Counted from the first letter of the stretch, positions 1 through 8,425 are shown. The stretch is DNA of 64,000 nt from Ruminococcus sp. (GCF_016283395.1 NZ_JAEEMU010000036.1:124001-188000), one strand, 5' to 3'. Translations and numbers: made by a program. The notes: a model not told the origin generated them from the sequence alone.

Positions 1-1
1 C

Positions 2-610
2 ATCATCTATCACGGAAACAACCACTTCTCACGTATAATCCGCAAAGAAGCATCTGAAGCAAAAATGTCTGATTTCGTAGGAAGCTGGAAGTATCAGGAA
101 TCGAACGGAAACTGCACTGTTGATGTTTCTGCAAAAGATGCAGGTAACATGGAAATAAATGCAGACGGCACATATAAGTTCACAAAAAATGACGGCGTCT
201 CAGAAAAAGGCAAGGTTTATCTTGGCGATGAAACTATAGGCGGCACCGTTTTAACTGTACTCAGATTTTATAACGGTTCTGATCAGAAATTTTCAGCTAC
301 TTACCTGTCGGAAAGACCTGATGAGCTTCACATCGGCAACGGCGGTATGATGCGATTTGTTAAGGAGTCCGCTGCGGCTGCAAAGGTTAAGGGCAACGGC
401 GATGCAAATTGCGACGGCAATACAGATATGTCAGACGTAGTGCTTATCATGCAGGCATTATCCAATCCAAACAAGTACGGCACAGAGGGAACAGCTGCCG
501 AGCATATCACCGCAGCAGGCGTTAAAAATGCAGATGTTGACGGTGACGGACTCACTGTAAATGACGCACTTCATATACAGAAATATCTCTTAGGCGAGCT
601 CAGCCTTTAA
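2..610 (+). CDS. C-terminal part of a secreted dockerin protein (5' end outside window)
   Basis: The reading frame is open from base 2, so the gene starts upstream of the window; the Met at 65 is probably internal. The visible part has a beta-rich stretch (GSWKYQ, ADGTYKF, KGKVYLG) that looks lipocalin-like but is not assigned to a family. It ends in a type I dockerin of about 70 residues with two calcium-binding repeats, DANCDGNTDMSDVVLIMQ and DVDGDGLTVNDALHIQKYLL. The dockerin should plug the protein into a cohesin of a scaffoldin outside the cell. It is followed directly by a strong bidirectional terminator. The N-terminal module is unknown because it lies beyond the edge. Confidence 0.8.
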   Translation: MIYHGNNHFSRIIRKEASEAKMSDFVGSWKYQESNGNCTVDVSAKDAGNMEINADGTYKFTKNDGVSEKGKVYLGDETIGGTVLTVLRFYNGSDQKFSATYLSERPDELHIGNGGMMRFVKESAAAAKVKGNGDANCDGNTDMSDVVLIMQALSNPNKYGTEGTAAEHITAAGVKNADVDGDGLTVNDALHIQKYLLGELSL

Positions 611-624
611 GTTCAATATTCAAC

Positions 625-653
625 AAAGCACCGACCATATGGTCGGTGCTTTT
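625..653. terminator. Bidirectional intrinsic terminator
   Basis: AAAGCACCGACC and GGTCGGTGCTTT form a 12 bp stem around a 4 nt ATAT loop, flanked by A and T runs. It sits between the convergent dockerin genes ending at 610 and 658 and can serve both. Confidence 0.85.
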
Positions 654-657
654 GCAC

Positions 658-1659
658 TTATTTGTATTCCATATATTCTTCCAAGGGTAATACATCTTCT
701 TTTGTGGTTGAAGCATATGCATAATAGGCAAGAATATTTGAAGCATCAATTGCATTTATCGCTCCGTCGCTGTCAACATCAGCAGCAAGCTTTTGCTCAG
801 CGGTATATCCTCCGTTTTTATTTGTGGAAACAAGTGCATAATACGCAAGGACTGATGAGGCATCAATTGCATTTATGAGTCCGTCGTTGTTTACATCGCC
901 AAGATCATATTTGGTCTTGATTATTTTCTCGCCTTTGACCTTAATATAGCCGTTGTAGATACCTTTTGTGAATACGTAGGTCATCTGTAGTCTGCCTGCG
1001 TCATCCTGCTCAGTATTAATAAACGTATCAGCGGCTATGCCGTCATTTGTATATGAAATGCCAAATGGATAGAGTTCGCCTTGTTCGGCACTTTCGGGAA
1101 CGATAAAATCAATGGTGAATAAGCTGCCTTTAGTCAGTTTGTTCTCATCTGAATACGCATAGAATACAAGCTGTCCTTCTTCCACCATTGCAGAACCTGT
1201 TGTGAAGTCCTGTACTGCCTTTCCTGCGTTCATTACCTCGCCATTGGAGTTCCCCTTGACAGTCAGACGGGTATCATAAAAGAAGTGGAGCTTAATGCGG
1301 CTGACAGGTTCTGTTGCACCTGTTATACTAAAATATACTCGCTGGACAGTACCCTTTGCGTATTCGGGCTCAAGTCCGATCTTGTCGAAAAAAAGCATTA
1401 TACCGCCATTATAATCCTTTGGATCTATTTTCGGTGAATTCCATTCTCTGGGTTGTACCCAGCTTTTACGGTCATAGGGCACTTCCTCATCGTTCTGGTA
1501 GTTAAAGGGATTTTCTGTGACAGACTCACTTGCTGCAGCAGCTGAGGTCAATATTGAATTTGTTTTTATGATACGATCAGGGAAACAATGTAAAAGCGAA
1601 AATACAAACGCAAAACTTGTAATTGCTGATATAAAGCGATCAAAGCTCTTCTTTTTCAT
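658..1659 (-). CDS. Secreted cohesin-like/dockerin protein, possible adaptor scaffoldin
   Basis: A 333-residue secreted protein. The start is set at 1659 (MKKKSF) because AGGAGG lies 7 nt upstream; the ORF has an upstream in-frame Met at 1680 without a site. After a signal peptide and a linker, roughly residues 85-245 form a beta-sandwich that reads like a cohesin (RVYFSITG, FFYDTRLTV, TIDFIVPESAEQGELYPF, GYIKVKG). The C-terminus is a dockerin with repeats DVNNDGLINAIDASSVLAYY and DVDSDGAINAIDASNILAYY. This dockerin flavour differs from all others in the window. A cohesin followed by a dockerin is the layout of small adaptor scaffoldins such as ScaC of R. flavefaciens. The dockerin is certain; the cohesin call is by pattern only and needs structure comparison. 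Confidence 0.68.
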   Translation of the reverse strand: MKKKSFDRFISAITSFAFVFSLLHCFPDRIIKTNSILTSAAAASESVTENPFNYQNDEEVPYDRKSWVQPREWNSPKIDPKDYNGGIMLFFDKIGLEPEYAKGTVQRVYFSITGATEPVSRIKLHFFYDTRLTVKGNSNGEVMNAGKAVQDFTTGSAMVEEGQLVFYAYSDENKLTKGSLFTIDFIVPESAEQGELYPFGISYTNDGIAADTFINTEQDDAGRLQMTYVFTKGIYNGYIKVKGEKIIKTKYDLGDVNNDGLINAIDASSVLAYYALVSTNKNGGYTAEQKLAADVDSDGAINAIDASNILAYYAYASTTKEDVLPLEEYMEYK

Positions 1660-1702
1660 ATTGGACCTCCTGTATTGCACATAGCAGACTTTTAAATAAG
1701 GA

Positions 1703-4351
1703 TCATTCGGTCGGTTCGAGACTGTTTATTATCCTGAGCAGATATTTCTGTATTTTTAATGCGTCATTTCCTGTAAGTCCTTTTGTAGTAGTATCAACAT
1801 CTGCCTGTATCTTGCCTTTTTCGGTTATAGCACTTGGCGATGTTCCACCCACGTCATACTTATTAGGATTAGCGATCGACTGCATTATCAGTACAGCATC
1901 CGAAAGATCGACTTCACCGTCACAGTTGGCATCGCCCCATAGCGATTCCGTGATCTGAGTATCACGAGCGTATACCGCCTTTATGACAACATTGCTGTCG
2001 ACAGGTTCAAGAACAGCCTCAGCACTTGCCGCGCTTCCCGATGCAAAATCAGCACCGCTTATATCCCAGCGCAGAAACTTATATCCCGATTTTGGAACAG
2101 CTTTAAGCGTTATGGGCAAGCCCTGAGGATAATCACCCTGCCATTTGCCTTCAGCACAGTCAAGAGTAAGCGTATTGAACTGTACACTGCCCTGATCGGC
2201 ATTATTATCCAGAGTTACCTGATATGTTTCACTGCTTACCTTGTCGCCAAGGTACTCAATAAGCTGAGATTTGGCATATTTGGCACGTACTTTCCAGTAA
2301 TCGCGCAGTCTATTGGTCTCAAATTCTAACTTTCCTTCCGCATCGGTATCCAGTTCACCTTCGCTTGTATAACATTCATAAGAAAAGCGATCAAAGGTAT
2401 CTGTCATTGGAGCTTTATACACTGAATACAGTTCTTCGAGCCTGCGCAGAACGTTGTCGGCTCTGTAATTTTCGTTGCAAAGGTCGAAATATATTCGCAT
2501 GAATTCGGTACGGGCTTTCTCGCTTTTGTTGATCATATCAAAAAGAATATCGTAGTTCCAGCCTCCCGACAAGGTCTTTGTCTTGAAGAGGTTATCCGCT
2601 TCGGCAGTGCCTCCATAAATTCCCTGACCTGATTCAGTATCATACAATACAAGGCGCAGCTTACCGTCAGCATAGGGATTAGAACTGTCAACATTTCTTG
2701 TTTTCCAGAAAGCAGTATTATTGAATCCCGAGTCCACATTGCCTATGATCAATTCCACAGCCATATAGTTCAAAAAGCCTTTCATGTCTATGATCTCGGC
2801 GAAGTTGTCGTAGATATCACCGCTGTCCGTATTGTATTCAATATCGCTGATCTGTTGGTAAATATCCATTATCTCGGTATCATGCGGTGTATCACTTTTG
2901 ACACATATTACATCATTGCTTTTGACTTTGTAATGGTCGGCGATGAAGTCCTCGTCAATTTTTTCTGTAATATTATAAAGTCCCCAGAATTCACCGTCAA
3001 TGAATAAAATACATTCTGTCTGCATCAGTGTTCCGAAGTTCCTGTCTGCTGCCAATTCCTGATTAAGACGGTCATGAAGTTTGGTTTTGGTATCATTGCC
3101 TCCGTTTCGGAGCGATATGCTGTCAAATGAATCAATAACTTTTCCTTTGACATTTTTCAGCTTATCGTTGAAGAAGTCATATTCCATTTTTCGCGGACCG
3201 TATTCACTTCGCGCATTGAAAGTGAAGCTCTTCTGAGACTCAATACGCGACGTACCTCCGCGTATACGTATACCGATATTCGCACTGTACGAAGCCTCGC
3301 CGTTCTCAAATACAGTTATACTTGCAGGACGCTCCCATTCTTTGCCCCTCATTATAAAATTGGAAAGACCAAATTCAGAATCGGCTCCTTTTCCATTTAC
3401 ATATATTCCTTTTTCGTAATCAAAAAGATTGTCGGGATCGGTCACAAGAGATATAACGCGCATATTTCTTGTGTAATCGTTTTCGGAATACCCTACGAAA
3501 TATGTATTTGAAACGATAGGACTTATATTACCGTTTGTATCTTCCGCTATGGCTCTGACTATCATTGCCTTGTCCACAGGCTTTTCGGGAGCAGTATAAT
3601 CACTGTAATTTATGTCGGTTATTGCGGAATATACATTTTCTTCCGATGACTTGTCATATACAGATATGGGAGACTCATAATGCTTTGAATTTACAGTCGG
3701 ATCACTGCCGTCAAGTGTATAATAGATGTTATATCCTTCGGGCGCGGAAAGAGAAAGCTTGAAATCGGAGTCATAGAAGCCGCTCTCCTGTGAAAAAATG
3801 GGCATGGGAACACTTATCAAAAATGCACTTTCAGGATTTGAACTATCGGGAGAAAGCACCTTCATCACTCCGAAGCTGTCACTTCCGTCAGGAAGCCTGC
3901 CATATGAGGTATTATCCGCAAGTGCAGGTATCTCGATATATTCGACCATGTTGCCGTTTGCATCTGAAAGCAGCATGGTGTCGCCGTTTTTTGAAAGTCC
4001 GAACGTTGTTCCTTCTATTGCATTGTCATCTTTCACATCGCAGTATACCACATAAAAACCGCCTGCCGCAATTACAGCATTCTCAGGGAAAACGTATTTA
4101 TCAGGCGTATCCACATCATCGGAGAGTGAATATCCGCTCAAAGACACTGCTTTATCGGTGGGATTATACAGTTCCACAAAGTCATAGAAATTGCCGTCAG
4201 GTGCAGCAACAGTGGTATTTTTTGTGCAAATCTCATTGATAACTACGGCTTTTTCATTATCTGCACCAATTGTAATAAGCGGTACATGATCTGCAAATGT
4301 AAAAGCCGTTATTATCATGCAAGCCAAAGCTTTAGAAATTTTAATATCCAT
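1703..4351 (-). CDS. Lamin-tail / CotH kinase-fold / dockerin secreted protein
   Basis: An 882-residue exported protein with an N-terminal signal peptide. Domains in order: a lamin-tail domain (about 35-175; VVINEICTKN, YDFVELYNP), a chitobiase-like Ig module (about 182-235; YYTLDGSDPT), a CotH domain (about 295-705; IRIRGGTSR, GLYNITEKIDEDF, LYDTESGQG), a beta-rich repeat domain (about 715-795; YKFLRWDISGA) and a C-terminal dockerin (DANCDGEVDLSDAVLIMQ, LTGNDALKIQKYLL). CotH proteins in spore-formers are protein kinases; in ruminococci the family is commonly attached to dockerins and its target is unknown. It starts 10 nt after the flavodoxin-type gene stop with only a weak site, so it is probably co-transcribed with it. 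Confidence 0.88.
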   Translation of the reverse strand: MDIKISKALACMIITAFTFADHVPLITIGADNEKAVVINEICTKNTTVAAPDGNFYDFVELYNPTDKAVSLSGYSLSDDVDTPDKYVFPENAVIAAGGFYVVYCDVKDDNAIEGTTFGLSKNGDTMLLSDANGNMVEYIEIPALADNTSYGRLPDGSDSFGVMKVLSPDSSNPESAFLISVPMPIFSQESGFYDSDFKLSLSAPEGYNIYYTLDGSDPTVNSKHYESPISVYDKSSEENVYSAITDINYSDYTAPEKPVDKAMIVRAIAEDTNGNISPIVSNTYFVGYSENDYTRNMRVISLVTDPDNLFDYEKGIYVNGKGADSEFGLSNFIMRGKEWERPASITVFENGEASYSANIGIRIRGGTSRIESQKSFTFNARSEYGPRKMEYDFFNDKLKNVKGKVIDSFDSISLRNGGNDTKTKLHDRLNQELAADRNFGTLMQTECILFIDGEFWGLYNITEKIDEDFIADHYKVKSNDVICVKSDTPHDTEIMDIYQQISDIEYNTDSGDIYDNFAEIIDMKGFLNYMAVELIIGNVDSGFNNTAFWKTRNVDSSNPYADGKLRLVLYDTESGQGIYGGTAEADNLFKTKTLSGGWNYDILFDMINKSEKARTEFMRIYFDLCNENYRADNVLRRLEELYSVYKAPMTDTFDRFSYECYTSEGELDTDAEGKLEFETNRLRDYWKVRAKYAKSQLIEYLGDKVSSETYQVTLDNNADQGSVQFNTLTLDCAEGKWQGDYPQGLPITLKAVPKSGYKFLRWDISGADFASGSAASAEAVLEPVDSNVVIKAVYARDTQITESLWGDANCDGEVDLSDAVLIMQSIANPNKYDVGGTSPSAITEKGKIQADVDTTTKGLTGNDALKIQKYLLRIINSLEPTE

Positions 4352-4361
4352 ATCTCAATAC

Positions 4362-4895
4362 TCAAAGAGCTTTTCCGAGTTCATAAGCCTGCTTTGGATA
4401 ATCGGTATTCTTCAGCATATCGGGAGTCATACAGTTGACTCCTATTACTGTGCCTGCAATATCCCATTCAAGATATTTCGTCATGCCCTTAAAAGTCTCC
4501 AGTGCGCCGTTGGCAGTTTCAAGGTTATCATCAGCCATTGCTACCATAAGAACAGCTTTTTTATTTCCGTGCAGGACAGCATCATTTGCATAGAAGCGAT
4601 CGATCACTGCCTTGAGCTGTGCATTTATATCATAATAGTATATAGGCGAAACCAATACTATGGCATCTGCTTCTATGAGGTGTGGATTAAGCTCCTGCAT
4701 ATCGTCCTTGAACACACAGCCGAGTGTGCCGTTATGGCATTTTTCACAGGCTATACATGGGTGAACATCTTTAAATGCTGCATCAAAACGACAGACCTCA
4801 TGACCTGCTTCTTCCGCGCCTTTAATAAACTGCTCGGCAAGATAAGCTGTAGTTCCGTTCTTGTGAGCACTTCCTGTAATTATTAATACTTTCAT
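4362..4895 (-). CDS. Flavodoxin-fold NAD(P)H-dependent oxidoreductase
   Basis: A 177-residue FMN-dependent reductase-type protein. The phosphate-binding loop ITGSAHKNGTTAYL is at the N-terminus, followed by CIACEKC, a Cys pair typical of iron-sulfur-flavoprotein-like members of this family, and the flavin-contacting VSPIYYYDINAQLKAVIDR. It is cytoplasmic with no export signal. The start ATG has GGAGAGA upstream. The likely role is quinone or small-molecule reduction; the substrate cannot be inferred. It lies upstream of the CotH gene on the same strand and is divergent from the split amidase gene. Confidence 0.85.
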   Translation of the reverse strand: MKVLIITGSAHKNGTTAYLAEQFIKGAEEAGHEVCRFDAAFKDVHPCIACEKCHNGTLGCVFKDDMQELNPHLIEADAIVLVSPIYYYDINAQLKAVIDRFYANDAVLHGNKKAVLMVAMADDNLETANGALETFKGMTKYLEWDIAGTVIGVNCMTPDMLKNTDYPKQAYELGKAL

Positions 4896-5078
4896 TATGA
4901 TCTCTCCTTTGATTATTTTGTGTAAGGATCGCCGTTATGGGGAAAATGGCATTTCTTATATACATTATATCTTATATCAAATTAAAGGTCAAGCAGATAT
5001 ACTGCTTTGTCATACAACGTCGAACCTGCGAATATAATTCAGTGACTAAATATCGCAAAAGCGGAAGGAGAAACTGAA

Positions 5079-5264
5079 ATGAGAAAAGTACACAGAAAGA
5101 TAGTAAGCGGAGCACTTTTATGCGGCTGCGCATTATTTACACTTTACGGAGCATCACGCATAGCCGAAAGAGCGGAAAACGGTGCATTGCCCGTATCAAT
5201 TACAGATATGGAAAATGAAACTCCCGTAATAGTGCTTGATGCAGGTCATGGCGCATCAACTTAA
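5079..5264 (+). pseudogene. cwlD: 5' fragment of split CwlD-type N-acetylmuramoyl-L-alanine amidase
   Basis: The first 58 codons of an amidase_3 protein: an N-terminal membrane anchor or signal (residues 8-27), a short stalk, and the first strand with the zinc-ligand motif VIVLDAGHG. The frame then runs into AST and a stop because foreign DNA begins at the CATGGCG core (5247-5253). AAGGAG lies about 10 nt upstream of the ATG. The rest of the gene resumes at 34155-34721. Joining the two gives VLDAGHGGIDGGCT in frame, a 244-residue protein close to the 237 residues of Bacillus CwlD. As it stands the fragment lacks the other zinc ligands and cannot be active. Confidence 0.92.
5247..5253. other. 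attL core of the serine-recombinase element
   Basis: The left copy of CATGGCG. Amidase sequence ends here (codons for His-Gly of the DAGHGG motif) and element sequence follows. A perfect 11 bp inverted repeat, ATCAACTTAAA (5255-5265) and TTTAAGTTGAT (5281-5291), lies immediately inside and may be a recombinase-binding arm. Confidence 0.85.
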
Positions 5265-5300
5265 ACATAGTTAGTAAATCTTTAAGTTGATTGACGTTAA

Positions 5301-5330
5301 AAAGCTCCGATCGAGAGGTCGGAGCTTTTG
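5301..5330 (+). terminator. Intrinsic terminator at the left end of the element
   Basis: AAAGCTCCGA (5301-5310) pairs with TCGGAGCTTT (5319-5328) and is followed by T residues. It would stop transcripts that start at the amidase promoter soon after they enter the inserted DNA. Confidence 0.85.
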
Positions 5331-5374
5331 TGCTTTAATATGTAAAATACGGGACATATTAATGAAAAAATCCC

Positions 5375-5403
5375 TTGACAAATCAAAGATCGTACTGTAT
5401 AAT
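5375..5403 (+). promoter_or_regulatory. Consensus sigma-A promoter for leader peptide and ABC exporter
   Basis: TTGACA (5375-5380), a 17 bp spacer and TATAAT (5398-5403): a perfect match to the vegetative consensus. Transcription should start near 5410, giving a leader of about 210 nt before the exporter start at 5624. Confidence 0.88.
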
Positions 5404-5436
5404 GTTTTTATATTAAATGAAAGGAAGGTGAACTTC

Positions 5437-5526
5437 ATGAGAACAGCATACACTTATATGCCATATTATAGACCAGCAAAAAACAAAATGTCACAAAGCA
5501 AGGAGTTTGCCTGCATAGCCGTATAA
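5437..5526 (+). CDS. 29-aa Tyr-rich leader peptide upstream of ABC exporter
   Basis: ATG at 5437 follows AAGGAAGGTG by a normal spacing. The peptide begins MRTAYTYMPYYRPAKNK and ends CIAV-stop. It is encoded in the leader of the ABC exporter, between a perfect promoter and a terminator-like hairpin. Leaders of this layout control drug-resistance and exporter genes by ribosome stalling or read-through. The Tyr-Pro-rich stretch YTYMPYYRP is a plausible stall site. No family is recognised; the peptide itself is probably the cis-acting product. Confidence 0.6.
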   Translation: MRTAYTYMPYYRPAKNKMSQSKEFACIAV

Positions 5527-5562
5527 CAGCTTTTTTTAGCATTATATAACGGTGTACGTTCT

Positions 5563-5593
5563 GCGCTCCTGCATTGTGTAGGGGTGCTTTTTT
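5563..5593 (+). terminator. Attenuator hairpin in the ABC exporter leader
   Basis: GCGCTCCT (5563-5570) pairs with AGGGGTGC (5580-5587), including two G-U pairs, and is followed by seven T residues. The left arm can instead pair perfectly as CTCCTGCA (5566-5573) with TGCAGGAG (5596-5603) near the exporter start. Two mutually exclusive folds are therefore possible, as expected of an attenuator. Confidence 0.65.
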
Positions 5594-5623
5594 ATTGCAG
5601 GAGGAAAGAAAAGAGAGGTAAAT

Positions 5624-6625
5624 ATGTCAGCTATAATCGAGATCAAAAATGTAAGTAAGGAGTTTAAAGTACTCAATCGGCGCGAGGGACTCAAAGGCAG
5701 TCTCAAGGATCTGTTTTCACGGGATTACAAGATCGTACGCGCAGTGGACAACATCTCAATGGACATTCAGCAGGGCGAGATAGTAGGCTATCTCGGACCT
5801 AACGGTGCAGGAAAATCCACTACTATAAAAATGATGACAGGTGTTCTTGAGCCTACTTCGGGAGAAATACTTGTAAGCGGCAATGTCCCTTATCAGAACC
5901 GCACAAGAAACGCGCAGCATATAGGCGTAGTATTCGGTCAGCGTTCACAGCTGTGGTGGGCACTGCCGCTTGTAGAGTCCTTTAAGATACTAAAAGATAT
6001 CTATCAGATACCTGATGAAAAATACGACGGCATAATGAAGCTTTATCGTTCACTTGTGGACATCGAGCCGCTGCTGCACAAGCCGGTTCGTCAGATGTCT
6101 CTGGGACAGCGTACTCTCAGTGATATCCTAGCTGCTTTTCTGCACGATCCAAAGATAGTGTTCCTTGACGAGCCTACTATCGGACTTGACGTTGCTATGA
6201 AATCAAGGATAAGAACTCTTATCCACGCCCTTAATAAGGAGAAAAATACCACTGTTATCCTGACTACCCATGATATGGGCGACGTTGATGCCCTATGTAA
6301 GAGGATAGTCATTATCGACAAGGGCAAAATGCTCTACGATAACGATATCAACCACCTCAAGGGCTTCTTCGGTTCATACAGAACATTGAAGCTCCGCATC
6401 GACGGCGACCTGAAAGAGCAGGCAAAGCTGTTACAGAAGGAGCTCCCCGAGTTTTCCGTATCAGCCGATGATGAGTGGATATCAGTTCTCGTTGATGAGG
6501 AAAAAGCTAAGGTCATAGACGTACTGAGCAAGCTGCAGCACTCTTATAATATCCGAGATATGCAGCTTGAAGAAATATCCACCGAAGAGGTCATCAAGAA
6601 GATATACGAGGAGGGTGTGCAATGA
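5624..6625 (+). CDS. ABC-2-type exporter ATP-binding subunit
   Basis: A 333-residue ATPase of the COG4586 type, which pairs with two ABC-2 permeases. Walker A GPNGAGKST (about 66), signature MSLGQR in place of LSGGQ (normal for this subgroup), Walker B IVFLDEPTIGLD, and the switch His in LTTHDM are present. The C-terminal 80 residues form an extra regulatory domain. The ATG at 5624 has GAGAGG 5 nt upstream. It overlaps the next gene by 4 nt (ATGA), indicating translational coupling. Substrates of this subgroup are poorly known; the attenuated leader suggests inducible export of an inhibitor, but that is inference. Confidence 0.9.
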   Translation: MSAIIEIKNVSKEFKVLNRREGLKGSLKDLFSRDYKIVRAVDNISMDIQQGEIVGYLGPNGAGKSTTIKMMTGVLEPTSGEILVSGNVPYQNRTRNAQHIGVVFGQRSQLWWALPLVESFKILKDIYQIPDEKYDGIMKLYRSLVDIEPLLHKPVRQMSLGQRTLSDILAAFLHDPKIVFLDEPTIGLDVAMKSRIRTLIHALNKEKNTTVILTTHDMGDVDALCKRIVIIDKGKMLYDNDINHLKGFFGSYRTLKLRIDGDLKEQAKLLQKELPEFSVSADDEWISVLVDEEKAKVIDVLSKLQHSYNIRDMQLEEISTEEVIKKIYEEGVQ

Positions 6626-7425
6626 AACTGAAAAAATACCTTACCCTCACACGCGCAGGCATAATCGAAGCTTTGCAGTTCCGATTGTCATTCGTTGTAA
6701 TGGTCATCGGAAATCTGCTGTATCTTATCGTAGTATACTTTCTTTGGAAAGCCATATATGCTTCCGCAGGAACAGACACAGTAAACGGCATGACATTTAC
6801 TGATACCCTGATATACCTTGTACTGGCAACTGCGCTCTTCAACTTCATGGAGATGTACACAGTCTGGGAGATAGGACGAAATATCCAGTCGGGCAAGATA
6901 GTACTTGACCTGCTGAAGCCGATAGAATACCGAAAATACCTGTTCTGGTCGTACTCTGGCTCATTCGTTACTCAGTTCTTCCTGACATTTCTGCCTACAT
7001 TCATAGCTGTGGCTGTTGTAACTCACGGAGCTATACCTATGGGGATAAATTTACTGTATTTCGTTGCTTCCGTAGTTATGGCAGTATCTATCAACTACAG
7101 CATAGACTTCATCGTAGGCACTATATGTCTCTATACCGAGTCCATATGGGGAATAAACATAATGAAGCAGGTCATCGTGCTCCTGCTGTCTGGTGCAACG
7201 ATACCTATCGCATTTTTTCCCGATACACTTAAAACAGTGGTGAACTTCCTGCCGTTTCAGTCCATATACAATGCGCCGCTTTCGCTTCTGCTGGACGGTG
7301 AACCAAAGACTGAGACTGTTCTAACAACTCTCGGAACTCAGCTTATATGGTGCATAGTGATGATGACAATAAGCAAGGTGTTCTGGAAAACGTCACTGAA
7401 ACAGATAACTGTGAACGGAGGCTGA
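6622..7425 (+). CDS. ABC-2 family exporter permease (first subunit)
   Basis: A 267-residue polytopic membrane protein with six predicted hydrophobic segments, of the kind that follows COG4586 ATPases (COG4587/COG3694). It has the family cytoplasmic motif LDLLKPIEYRKYLFW between segments 2 and 3. The start codon overlaps the stop of the ATPase gene, and the next permease starts 6 nt after its stop. It should form the heterodimeric channel with the following gene. Confidence 0.87.
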   Translation: MKLKKYLTLTRAGIIEALQFRLSFVVMVIGNLLYLIVVYFLWKAIYASAGTDTVNGMTFTDTLIYLVLATALFNFMEMYTVWEIGRNIQSGKIVLDLLKPIEYRKYLFWSYSGSFVTQFFLTFLPTFIAVAVVTHGAIPMGINLLYFVASVVMAVSINYSIDFIVGTICLYTESIWGINIMKQVIVLLLSGATIPIAFFPDTLKTVVNFLPFQSIYNAPLSLLLDGEPKTETVLTTLGTQLIWCIVMMTISKVFWKTSLKQITVNGG

Positions 7426-7431
7426 CAGCAT

Positions 7432-8235
7432 ATGAAAAGAAAAAGTTTGGGCTTCTACGCAAAAATATACTGCAAGATACTTGCACAGGATCTGAAAAGC
7501 AAAATGAGCTACCGTGCAGACTTCATCATCTCAACTATCGGAATGATATGCACCAATATAGCAGGCTTTATCAGCTTCTGGATATTGTTCAGAAACTTTC
7601 CCTCAATAAACGGCTGGGGCTACTACGAAATGCTGTTCCTTTACGGCTTCTCACTGATATCACTGACTCCCGTGCAGTGCTTCTTCGACAACAACTGGAG
7701 TCTGCGCCAGAACGTCTACACAGGCGACTTCATCAAATACTGTTTCCGTCCTATCAATACGTTCTTCTATTATCAGTCAGAGGTGTTTGATATCAAAGGT
7801 CTTGGACAACTTGCATTCGGACTGGTAATGCTCATCTATTCATGGATAAAGATAGGTCTGGGCTTCACGCCTCTGATGCTGCTGAAAATAATAGTGTTCC
7901 TGATAACGGCTTCACTTATTATGATAGCCATGCAGAACGCTGCGGCAGCTACCTGCTTCTGGATACAGAACTCGTTCTACGTTCTCGACCTTGCATTCCG
8001 CTTCAAGGATTACGCTAAATATCCAATTACGATATTCAGTCCCGTATTCAGGTTTATTTTCACATTTCTCATGCCTATCGCATTTATCGCGTACTATCCG
8101 AGCCTTGTGATACTGCGTCCGGATAAAGTGCCGATACTGTCGTGGCTTTCACCTTTTATCGGCATCGCATTCTTCTGGCTCAGCTATAAGATATGGATGC
8201 ACGGTGCTAAAAATTACAGCGGCACAGGTTCGTGA
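7432..8235 (+). CDS. ABC-2 family exporter permease (second subunit)
   Basis: 267 residues with about six membrane segments. The N-terminus KIYCKILAQDLKSKMSYRAD and the internal GDFIKYCFRPINTFFYYQ match the second permease class of this transporter type. It begins 6 nt after the first permease and ends the three-gene exporter operon. The stop lies at the base of a long inverted repeat (8238-8372). Confidence 0.87.
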   Translation: MKRKSLGFYAKIYCKILAQDLKSKMSYRADFIISTIGMICTNIAGFISFWILFRNFPSINGWGYYEMLFLYGFSLISLTPVQCFFDNNWSLRQNVYTGDFIKYCFRPINTFFYYQSEVFDIKGLGQLAFGLVMLIYSWIKIGLGFTPLMLLKIIVFLITASLIMIAMQNAAAATCFWIQNSFYVLDLAFRFKDYAKYPITIFSPVFRFIFTFLMPIAFIAYYPSLVILRPDKVPILSWLSPFIGIAFFWLSYKIWMHGAKNYSGTGS

Positions 8236-8237
8236 TC

Positions 8238-8373
8238 AAAACCACCACTTAACCTTGGTGCTCATATAGAAGTTTATAGTTATTACTCGGGGAAAACCTT
8301 TCTGAGGAAAAGTTCTCCTCAATAATAGTTATAAAAGCCTCTGTATTAGTATCATGGTTAAGAGGTGGTTTTT
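8238..8373 (+). ncRNA. Unidentified structured RNA or long-stem terminator region
   Basis: AAAACCACCACTTAACC (8238-8254) pairs with GGTTAAGAGGTGGTTTT (8356-8372) over 17 positions with one mismatch, closing a domain of about 100 nt. Inside is a clear hairpin, TGAGGA/TCCTCA (8303-8321), and A-rich joining strands. The right arm ends in five T residues, so the outer stem could also act as a terminator for the exporter operon. No known riboswitch core was recognised. It lies between the exporter and the promoter of the c-di-GMP signalling genes. Confidence 0.45.
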
Positions 8374-8425
8374 GATTTGAAAACAGATTATTAGTCTACA
8401 TATTTAGCTTATTTACACAGAATAA

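Noticed and set aside
4317..4886. 189-codon plus-strand frame opposite the flavodoxin-type gene
   Set aside because: It is antisense to a clear family member, has no ribosome site and no recognisable domain.
8238..8373. c-di-GMP riboswitch upstream of the EAL gene
   Set aside because: Conserved GEMM-I/II core elements such as the GCAAA/CCGG tetraloop-receptor pattern are not present; kept only as an unidentified structured region.
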